DNA from: UBA2798 sp046289975
GTDB lineage: Bacteria; Bacteroidota; Bacteroidia; Flavobacteriales_D; UBA2798
DNA: 5,023 nt
Reading direction: 5' to 3'
Assembly (NCBI GenBank): GCA_046289975.1
Contig: JBKBUQ010000201.1
Span: forward strand, 1-5,023
The notes beneath the pieces were generated by a model. The model saw only the letters and a list, made by a program, of their open reading frames with translations, ran no database searches and was not told where the DNA came from. The first letter of the stretch is position 1, and every line of letters starts with the position of its first letter. Shown piece by piece: positions 1 through 5,023 of the stretch. The translations under genes and the position numbers were made by a program.

Positions 1-2628
1 TATTTCCTCCACCCTCTCCAACACCCGATCAATACCACTCGCATCAGTCCCACCTGCAGTTGCAAAAAAAGGCTGACCACCACCGCCGCCTTTGATTTCT
101 TTTGCAAGCTCACGCACAATGTTTCCCGCATGCAGTTTACGATCGTTAACCAGACTCTCATCAATCATCACCGTGATACCAGGTTTACCATCCTGCTCGT
201 TGGCGAGTAAGAGAAACAAAGATTTTACTTCGCCCTTTAACTGATAGGCGATGTCTTTTATACTGGCAGTATCGAGATCCACTTTTTGCGCAATAATATT
301 CACGCCATTCACTGAACGCACCTTTTTAAGCAATTCGGATTTAATGCTTCCTGCCTTTTCTTTCGCCAACAGTTCCATTTTTTTATTCAACTCCGCATTT
401 TGCTGAACAAGATCGGTCAAGGCTTTTAGCACATCAGCCGGACGCTTCAACAAATCGCTCACCTGATTCAGCAAGTCTTCCTGTTTACGATAATGCTCGT
501 CTGCTTTTGTTCCGGTAATCGCTTCGATACGACGAATTCCTGCAGCAACAGCCCCTTCCGAAATAATTTTAAACATCCCGATCTCACCTGTAGAGCGAAC
601 ATGCGTTCCACCGCACAATTCAACGCTAGAACCAAAACGAATAACGCGGACCTTGTCGCCATATTTTTCTCCGAATAAGGCCATTGCACCCATTGCTCTC
701 GCATCATCAAGAGGCATTGCGCGGTGTTCGTCCAAATGAAGATTTTCTCGGATACGTTGATTCACCTGCTGTTCAACATTACGAATTTCTTCATCACTCA
801 TTTTCGAAAAATGAGAAAAGTCGAAACGGAGATAATCCGCATTCACCAGCGAACCTTTCTGTTCAACATGCGTTCCTAAAATATCACGAAGAGCTTCATG
901 CAGCAAATGTGTTGCCGAGTGATTGCAGGTGGTGTCTTTCCGCTTGCTGCGATCTACCACAGCAATAAATTGCGAAGAAGGATCTGCAGGTAATTTTTCA
1001 GAAAAATGAACTATGAGGTTATTCTCCTTCTTCGTATCGATGATGAATACTTTCTCGTTTCCACTTTGCAAATATCCTCTGTCGCCTACTTGTCCGCCAC
1101 CTTCAGGATAGAAAGGTGTATAATCGAAAACAAGTTGAAACAATTCTTTTCCTTTCTGTTTCACTTTGCGGTAACGCACAATTGAAATGTTGGTTTCCAG
1201 ATGATCGTACCCAACAAATTCTTCCTCCTGATCTTCGCGCAATACAACCCAATCATCGGTTTCGATACTGGTTGCTGCACGCGAACGTTCTTTTTGTTTT
1301 TCCAGTTCCTTTTGAAATCCGGACTCATCAATACTCAATCCATGTCCACGTGCGATCAGCGATGTTAAGTCGACGGGAAAACCAAATGTATCATACAATT
1401 CGAAAACAGTCGACCCATCGATCACTTTTCCTTTTCCTGATTTCAATTCCTCACACACATTTTCGATCCGGCGAATCCCGTTTTCCAATGTGCGATAGAA
1501 TGAAACTTCTTCTTCACGAATTACTTTTTCGATCAGCTCTTTCTGTGAGCGCAATTCAGGAAACGCATCTCCCATTTCAGCAGCCAGTACTGTTACCAGC
1601 TGAAAGAAAAAAGGATCGCGCATTTCGAGCGACTGATACCCGTAGCGAATGGCGCGGCGAAGAATGCGTCGGATAACATAACCTGCACCGTTGTTCGAAG
1701 GCAATTGTCCGTCGGCAATGCTGAATGAAATCGCACGGATATGATCGGCAATAACACGCATTGCAATATTTATTTTTTCTTGCGCATCCGAATTATCGGC
1801 ACCATCGTACTTTTTACGCGACAAGGTTTCGATCTTACGAATAAGCGGCATGAAAACATCGGTATCGTAATTGGAAGATTTCCCCTGCAACACACGAACT
1901 AGACGTTCAAATCCCATTCCTGTATCCACATGTTGTGCAGGTAATTTCTCCAATGAACCATCAGCCTTGCGGTTGAATTCCATGAACACATTGTTCCAGA
2001 TCTCAATTACCTGCGGATGATCGTTATTCACCAGCGAAGCACCGTCACCTTTCGCACGTTCCGCATCGGGACGGCAATCGACATGAATCTCACTGCAAGG
2101 GCCACAGGGACCGGTATCACCCATTTCCCAGAAATTATCTTTTTTATTCCCTTTGAGGATGCGGTCTTCGGCAATAAATTTTTTCCAATGATCATACGCT
2201 TCCTGATCGAAACCCAAACCATCGTCCTTGCTCCCTTCGAATACAGTGACGTACATACGATCTTTTTCGATCTTGTACACTTCCGTTAATAATTCCCATG
2301 ACCATTCGATCGCTTCTTTCTTGAAATAATCGCCGAAACTCCAGTTGCCCAACATTTCGAACATGGTATGGTGATAGGTATCCACACCCACCTCTTCGAG
2401 GTCGTTGTGTTTACCGGAAACGCGCAAACATTTTTGAGTATCTGCAATACGCGGATGTTTTATCGGTGAATTACCAAGAAAAAGATCCTTGAACTGATTC
2501 ATTCCCGCATTGGTAAACATGAGTGTAGGATCATTTTTTACCACCATTGGTGAGGAAGGAACAATTTCGTGTTGTTTCGACCGGAAATATTCCAGAAAGG
2601 TTTTGCGTATTTCGGCAGCTGTCATCAT
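1..2628 (-). CDS. alaS: Alanyl-tRNA synthetase (alanine--tRNA ligase), missing only its extreme C-terminus
   Basis: Cytoplasmic class II synthetase that charges tRNA-Ala with alanine and hydrolyses mischarged Ser- or Gly-tRNA-Ala. I translated the frame across the whole span: 876 codons without a stop. Domains in order: catalytic core about 1-250, with FTNAGMNQFK (38-47), the motif 2 region HHTMFEMLGN (86-95), GDTGPCGPCSEIH near 170-185 and motif 3 DTGMGFERL (235-243); tRNA-recognition domain with GYVIRRILRRAIRYG (316-330); editing domain from about 500, with TPFYPEGGGQVGD (504-516), zinc ligands H570, H574, C672, H676 (HSATH and CGGTH) and GAMALFGEKYGD (647-658); C-terminal DHHA1-type domain with five glycines at 847-851. 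The E. coli enzyme is also 876 residues, so only a short tail should lie beyond base 1. The start is one of two adjacent ATGs (2628 or 2625), followed by TAAEIRKTFLEYF, the usual N-terminus. Every motif needed for charging and editing is present. Identification is firm. Confidence 0.98.
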   Translation of the reverse strand, partial: MMTAAEIRKTFLEYFRSKQHEIVPSSPMVVKNDPTLMFTNAGMNQFKDLFLGNSPIKHPRIADTQKCLRVSGKHNDLEEVGVDTYHHTMFEMLGNWSFGDYFKKEAIEWSWELLTEVYKIEKDRMYVTVFEGSKDDGLGFDQEAYDHWKKFIAEDRILKGNKKDNFWEMGDTGPCGPCSEIHVDCRPDAERAKGDGASLVNNDHPQVIEIWNNVFMEFNRKADGSLEKLPAQHVDTGMGFERLVRVLQGKSSNYDTDVFMPLIRKIETLSRKKYDGADNSDAQEKINIAMRVIADHIRAISFSIADGQLPSNNGAGYVIRRILRRAIRYGYQSLEMRDPFFFQLVTVLAAEMGDAFPELRSQKELIEKVIREEEVSFYRTLENGIRRIENVCEELKSGKGKVIDGSTVFELYDTFGFPVDLTSLIARGHGLSIDESGFQKELEKQKERSRAATSIETDDWVVLREDQEEEFVGYDHLETNISIVRYRKVKQKGKELFQLVFDYTPFYPEGGGQVGDRGYLQSGNEKVFIIDTKKENNLIVHFSEKLPADPSSQFIAVVDRSKRKDTTCNHSATHLLHEALRDILGTHVEQKGSLVNADYLRFDFSHFSKMSDEEIRNVEQQVNQRIRENLHLDEHRAMPLDDARAMGAMALFGEKYGDKVRVIRFGSSVELCGGTHVRSTGEIGMFKIISEGAVAAGIRRIEAITGTKADEHYRKQEDLLNQVSDLLKRPADVLKALTDLVQQNAELNKKMELLAKEKAGSIKSELLKKVRSVNGVNIIAQKVDLDTASIKDIAYQLKGEVKSLFLLLANEQDGKPGITVMIDESLVNDRKLHAGNIVRELAKEIKGGGGGQPFFATAGGTDASGIDRVLERVEEI

Positions 2629-2648
2629 AGGGTAAAACTTGCGAGGCG

Positions 2649-2676
2649 CAAATGTAGGAAAACAGCCCCATCACAA
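2649..2676 (-). promoter_or_regulatory. Bacteroidota-type sigma-ABfrA promoter for alaS
   Basis: Read on the minus strand, a -33 element TTG (2676-2674) is followed after exactly 17 bases by TACATTTG (2656-2649), a full match to the -7 consensus TAnnTTTG known for Bacteroides and Flavobacterium housekeeping promoters. Transcription would begin near 2642-2645, giving a leader of only about 15 bases before the ATG at 2628. No purine-rich Shine-Dalgarno sequence is visible in that leader, which is usual in this phylum. The match and its position are seen directly; activity is inferred. Confidence 0.75.
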
Positions 2677-2713
2677 GTATGAAAAAGGGGAATAAAATGA
2701 GGAAAGAGACCGC

Positions 2714-2743
2714 GAATGAGAATGGGAATGGGAACGGGAACGG
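2714..2743. repeat. Hexanucleotide tandem repeat, five imperfect units (GAATGG/GAACGG)
   Basis: Five consecutive 6-base units read GAATGA, GAATGG, GAATGG, GAACGG, GAACGG on the plus strand. The left units carry T and the right units carry C at position 4, as expected when a variant unit spreads by slippage. The tract lies inside a longer purine-rich stretch, 38 bases upstream of the alaS -33 element and 10 bases before the heptamer array. No function can be assigned. Confidence 0.85.
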
Positions 2744-2753
2744 AGACGATTAT

Positions 2754-2848
2754 AATTACCAATTACTCAATTACCAATTACCAATTACCCATTTACCAAT
2801 TACCAATTACCAATTACCCATTTACCAATTACCCATTTACCAATTACC
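2754..2848. repeat. Tandem array of AATTACC heptamers with interspersed CATTTACC octamers
   Basis: Thirteen head-to-tail units cover 95 bases. Ten are AATTACC heptamers: nine exact, and one ending in T (2761-2767) followed by an extra C. Three are CATTTACC octamers (2790-2797, 2819-2826, 2834-2841). The octamers follow a block of three heptamers, another block of three, then a single heptamer, so a longer unit of about 29 bases (three heptamers plus one octamer) appears to have been duplicated. The 7-base period shifts the reading frame with every unit, so the array is not protein-coding. Simple heptamer repeats like this occur between genes in several bacterial groups; their role is unknown. 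Confidence 0.93.
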
Positions 2849-2962
2849 CAACCCTCCTTTTCCATTGCAAATCAATATCTTACATTATCAATCCTAACCC
2901 AATAACTCCGAACTTATAACGAATATCTCCCCCCTCTTCCCTTCCATTTCCAGTTGAATCGT

Positions 2963-2970
2963 TAACTTAG
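2963..2970 (+). promoter_or_regulatory. Candidate -7 promoter element for the M23 peptidase gene
   Basis: TAACTTAG matches the Bacteroidota -7 consensus TAnnTTTG at all but one fixed position and ends six bases before the ATG at 2977. No TTG lies 17-20 bases upstream; that region is instead pyrimidine-rich. If used, it would give a leaderless or nearly leaderless transcript. This is a weak call based on a single half of a promoter. Confidence 0.3.
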
Positions 2971-2976
2971 ACGCTG

Positions 2977-3954
2977 ATGACCAAGGTCAAATACAAATAC
3001 AATCCGCAGACTCTCACCTACGAAAAGGTTGTGCCGGGGATTCGTGACCGTATCAGGAAAGGACTTCCTTATCTGGCGGGAAGTATTGTATTTGCTGTTG
3101 CGATCATTTTGATTTACGAAAATCAATCCTTTTTCAAATCACCCCGCGAGCAAGCCTTCCAACGGGAAAACGAACAACTGCGTCAGCAATACGATCTCCT
3201 AAAAAAACAAATGCGAGAAATGGAAGTTGTGCTCATAGATATTCAACAACGCGACGACAACATCTACCGCGTTATCTTCGAATCAGAACCCTATCCCAAC
3301 CACAAACGCGATCGTGCAACCGGCGGAAGCAATAAATACCGTCAGTTCGCCGAATACGAAAGTGGTCAGCTTATGACCGAAACCTGGCAGGCGCTTGATC
3401 GCATAGAGAAAAAACTATACGCGCAATCAAAAAGCTTCGATGAAGTGATTAAACTCGCCAAAACGAAAGAAAAGATGCTGAGCAGTATTCCTGCTATCAT
3501 TCCTGTAAACCGAAAAGATCTAAGGGCAGGAATTGGTCCTTATGGTTGGCGTATCGATCCGATCTACAAAACAAGAGCCATGCACACCGGAATGGATTTC
3601 CCCAGCGAAACAGGCACACCGGTATATGCAACAGGCGACGGAAAAGTGATCAATGTGGAGTCGAACTACTGGGGATACGGAAACATTGTATTGATCGATC
3701 ACGGTTTCGGATACCAAACCCTCTATGCCCACCTCAGCGCATTTAAGGCGAAGATTGGACAGGTAGTAAAACGCGGAGAAGTGATCGGACTCGTGGGTAG
3801 TACCGGAAAATCGACAGCACCGCATTTGCATTATGAAGTACTGCGCAATGGCGAAAAGGTAAATCCGGTAAACTATTACTACAACGATCTTTCACCTGAA
3901 GAATATGAAGATATGTTGAAGGCAGCATCTTCATCCGGAACCTCCTTCGACTAA
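2977..3954 (+). CDS. Membrane-anchored M23 family metallopeptidase (peptidoglycan DD-endopeptidase type)
   Basis: A 325-residue zinc peptidase predicted to cut peptide cross-links of peptidoglycan from the periplasmic side of the inner membrane. The N-terminal 29 residues are basic (cytoplasmic), followed by a hydrophobic segment at about 30-47 that acts as an uncleaved anchor. A Glu/Gln-rich coiled coil follows (about 57-95), then QQRDDNIYRVIFESEP (90-105), a stretch I associate with Bacteroidota members of this family, and a second helical region (about 130-170). The LytM/M23 domain spans about 180-300. Expected zinc ligands are H203 and D207 (HTGMD) and H285; catalytic histidines are H252 (YAHL) and H283 (HLH). 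All are present, so the enzyme should be active, unlike degenerate LytM activators such as EnvC. The sequence GIGPYGWRIDP before the active site replaces the more common SGFGWRIDP form. The ATG at 2977 places the membrane segment correctly. The MerR-type gene follows after 8 bases. Exact bond specificity cannot be inferred. Confidence 0.93.
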   Translation: MTKVKYKYNPQTLTYEKVVPGIRDRIRKGLPYLAGSIVFAVAIILIYENQSFFKSPREQAFQRENEQLRQQYDLLKKQMREMEVVLIDIQQRDDNIYRVIFESEPYPNHKRDRATGGSNKYRQFAEYESGQLMTETWQALDRIEKKLYAQSKSFDEVIKLAKTKEKMLSSIPAIIPVNRKDLRAGIGPYGWRIDPIYKTRAMHTGMDFPSETGTPVYATGDGKVINVESNYWGYGNIVLIDHGFGYQTLYAHLSAFKAKIGQVVKRGEVIGLVGSTGKSTAPHLHYEVLRNGEKVNPVNYYYNDLSPEEYEDMLKAASSSGTSFD

Positions 3955-3962
3955 TCACCACC

Positions 3963-4319
3963 ATGCCCTACAAGGAACGCCCCACACAAAAACTGTACTA
4001 CTCCATTGGAGAAGTTGCAGCTATGTTTGGTGTGAATACATCGCTGATCCGTTTTTGGGAAAAGGAATTTGACGTAATCAAACCCACAAAAAACAAAAAA
4101 GGGAATCGTCTTTTTACTGCGGAGGACATTGAAAATTTCAAAAAAATATTCACACTGGTAAAAGGTGAAGGTTATACCTTACAGGGCGCCAAGGAAAAAA
4201 TAAGAGAACTGGATCGTAAGGAAGAAGAACTGATCAATGACGAACTCGACAAACGAGCCGTCATTGAAAAGCTGATCATGCTCAAAGATAAATTACGACA
4301 GATCAAAGATCAGTTGTGA
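3963..4319 (+). CDS. Short MerR-type helix-turn-helix transcriptional regulator
   Basis: A 118-residue cytoplasmic DNA-binding protein. The MerR-type winged helix-turn-helix occupies about 12-80: YYSIGEVAAMFGV (12-24), LIRFWEKEF (28-36), the wing KKGNRLFT (45-52) and the second helical pair DIENFKKIFTLVKGEGYTLQGAKEKI (55-80, quoted in part: TLQGAKEKI at 72-80). The rest (about 81-118) is a Lys/Glu/Leu-rich helix suited to antiparallel dimerisation. There is no C-terminal effector domain and no cysteine anywhere, so metal or thiol sensing of the MerR/CueR/SoxR kind is ruled out by sequence. The length resembles a group of short MerR-like proteins common in Bacteroidota. It begins 8 bases after the peptidase stop, without an obvious Shine-Dalgarno site, so co-transcription is likely. 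Its targets are unknown; autoregulation or control of envelope genes is only a guess. Confidence 0.9.
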   Translation: MPYKERPTQKLYYSIGEVAAMFGVNTSLIRFWEKEFDVIKPTKNKKGNRLFTAEDIENFKKIFTLVKGEGYTLQGAKEKIRELDRKEEELINDELDKRAVIEKLIMLKDKLRQIKDQL

Positions 4320-4320
4320 A

Positions 4321-5023
4321 TCAAAACTGCATCTTCGTCACAAAAAAGACAGTACGCCTTTTCTTTCCATTTTCATCGGAATTCTTAATGGACTGGCTAC
4401 CGTAAGAGATGAAATAGTTATCGTACCAATACGAGGTCTGTGTCATGGATGTCCAACGAACTTTATCGTTTTCATTTCCGGTTTCAATTTCTCCATAATT
4501 GAGTTCGGCAATATTATTACCGTTGATCCGCATCCCTTTAACAGTTGAGCCGTTCCCAAATAACAAGTCAGTTTGGTCGCTTCCAACAACAATTCTTAAA
4601 AATCGACGAACTGTCATTGGTTTAAATCCTGACCACATCGGAAAACAATGATCGTACACTTTGTTTCCATCCTTATCCATTGCCAATACAACAGCATGGG
4701 TATACTGGTAGCCATCAAAAACACGACGAGTCTGACGTATCATTTGGCCGTTTGGCCCAGTTGTATAATAAACCTCCGTACGGTATGTGGGGTAATAAAT
4801 TTCACCCACATACATATAGTTTCCATTAAATGTAAAAACCGGATGACTTGCGATATAGGCTTCAATAAACTCTTCTTTCCCTTTCTTCGCTTTCTTTTCC
4901 GCCTTTTTTTCCATTCTTTCTTTTTGACGCGGATTCAGGTATTCATAGAAATTTTTAAAGCCTGAAAAACTGTGGTATTTCAACATTATTTGCTGGTCGT
5001 TTTCATAGCGTGTAAAATACACC
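4321..5023 (-). CDS. Uncharacterised protein, C-terminal portion (5' end outside the window)
   Basis: At least 233 residues of an open frame that runs off the right edge. A GTG at 5022 is the first in-frame start-like codon but is probably internal, and the true start should lie beyond base 5023. Visible parts: a Lys/Glu-rich, highly charged helix (about 32-54, counting from the GTG), then a region rich in Tyr, Gly, Asn and alternating hydrophobics that suggests beta structure: NYMYVGEIYYPTYRTEVYY (68-86), RRVFDGYQYTHAVVLAMDKDGN (99-120, key residues F102, G104, Y105, H109), and a C-terminus with WYDNYFISYGSQSIKN (199-214) and RRTVFFVTKMQF (222-233). I recall similar endings in uncharacterised exported Bacteroidota proteins with beta-propeller-like repeats, but this is memory, not a search. 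A signal peptide, if any, is outside the window. The only cysteine is C126. The gene stops one base from the MerR stop. Function is unknown. Confidence 0.8.
   Translation of the reverse strand, partial: VYFTRYENDQQIMLKYHSFSGFKNFYEYLNPRQKERMEKKAEKKAKKGKEEFIEAYIASHPVFTFNGNYMYVGEIYYPTYRTEVYYTTGPNGQMIRQTRRVFDGYQYTHAVVLAMDKDGNKVYDHCFPMWSGFKPMTVRRFLRIVVGSDQTDLLFGNGSTVKGMRINGNNIAELNYGEIETGNENDKVRWTSMTQTSYWYDNYFISYGSQSIKNSDENGKKRRTVFFVTKMQF

Larger units (their letters stand above)
2629..2976. other. Divergent intergenic region between alaS and the M23 peptidase gene
   Basis: A 348-base non-coding region between two genes transcribed away from each other. From left to right it holds the alaS leader and promoter, a purine-rich stretch (about 2681-2749, 58 of 69 bases purine on the plus strand), a hexamer repeat, a heptamer/octamer array, about 75 bases of AT-rich sequence without recognisable features, a pyrimidine-rich stretch (2926-2951, 25 of 26 bases pyrimidine) and a weak promoter-like element ahead of the peptidase gene. 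Two short open frames here consist mainly of translated repeats (NGNG, NYQLPIT-like) and are not credible genes. I found no tRNA, riboswitch or convincing terminator. Confidence 0.85.

Noticed and set aside
468..968. Several 61-94 codon open frames on both strands inside alaS
   Set aside because: All overlap the conserved editing domain in other frames, and none has a recognisable start context or motif.
1116..1676. A 186-codon open frame on the plus strand, antisense to alaS
   Set aside because: It lies wholly opposite the editing and tRNA-recognition part of alaS, whose frame is intact and rich in family motifs. The antisense translation shows no domain and has a low-complexity, Arg/His/Phe-rich look typical of shadow frames.
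2017..2289. A 90-codon plus-strand frame and a 64-codon minus-strand frame opposite or within the alaS catalytic domain
   Set aside because: Both are shadows of the alaS frame, which carries class II synthetase motifs here.
2754..2848. The heptamer array as a CRISPR array
   Set aside because: Units of 7-8 bases are directly adjacent with no unique spacers, and no cas gene is present.
2679..2919. Two overlapping plus-strand open frames of 72 and 67 codons in the intergenic region
   Set aside because: Their translations are mostly the repeats themselves (NGNGNG, NYQLPIT and similar). A 7-base repeat lacking stops reads open in every frame, so openness is not evidence of coding.
2629..2976. 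A T-box, riboswitch or small RNA gene upstream of alaS
   Set aside because: The predicted alaS leader is about 15 bases, and no conserved T-box or riboswitch sequence was seen on either strand of the intergenic region.
3520..3964. Minus-strand frames of 103 and 73 codons, and a 66-codon plus-strand frame, within the M23 peptidase gene
   Set aside because: They overlap the catalytic domain, whose frame shows all active-site residues. They are chance antisense or alternate frames.
4270..4315. Inverted repeat AGCTGATC / GATCAGTT near the end of the MerR-type gene as a possible terminator
   Set aside because: The stem is only 8 pairs including a wobble, the loop is 30 bases, it lies inside the coding region, and no T-run follows directly.
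4648..4965. A 105-codon plus-strand open frame opposite the right-edge gene
   Set aside because: Its Phe-rich C-terminal part is simply the antisense of the Lys/Glu-rich helix of the minus-strand gene. That gene's frame is longer and has more protein-like composition.

Overview
The window reads as chromosomal DNA from a member of the Bacteroidota. The evidence is the character of the alanyl-tRNA synthetase, a promoter of the Bacteroidota type (TTG, 17-base spacer, TAnnTTTG) in front of it, start codons without convincing Shine-Dalgarno sequences, and an M23 peptidase plus short MerR-type regulator whose sequences look typical of that phylum. A flavobacterial or related lineage seems likely, but the sequence alone does not settle the order.

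Layout. Bases 1-2628 (minus strand) hold nearly all of alaS. The reading frame is open across all 876 codons in the window, and only the last few residues should lie beyond base 1. Bases 2629-2976 are a divergent intergenic region. It contains the alaS promoter, a purine-rich stretch with a hexanucleotide repeat, a 13-unit heptamer/octamer tandem array, a pyrimidine-rich stretch and a weak candidate promoter for the rightward genes. Bases 2977-3954 (plus) encode a membrane-anchored M23 peptidoglycan peptidase with all catalytic residues. After 8 bases, 3963-4319 (plus) encodes a short MerR-type DNA-binding protein, probably in the same operon. Bases 4321-5023 (minus) hold the C-terminal part of an uncharacterised, probably exported protein. 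It converges on the MerR gene with a single base between the two stop codons.

How it works together. alaS is a housekeeping translation gene with its own short-leader promoter. The peptidase and the MerR-type protein form a two-gene unit suggesting cell-wall remodelling linked to a regulator, but the regulator's targets and signal cannot be read from the sequence. I see no mobile element, CRISPR array, RNA gene, defence system or other clear novel system. The most unusual structure is the patterned tandem repeat between the divergent genes, and the least understood gene is the partial one at the right edge.
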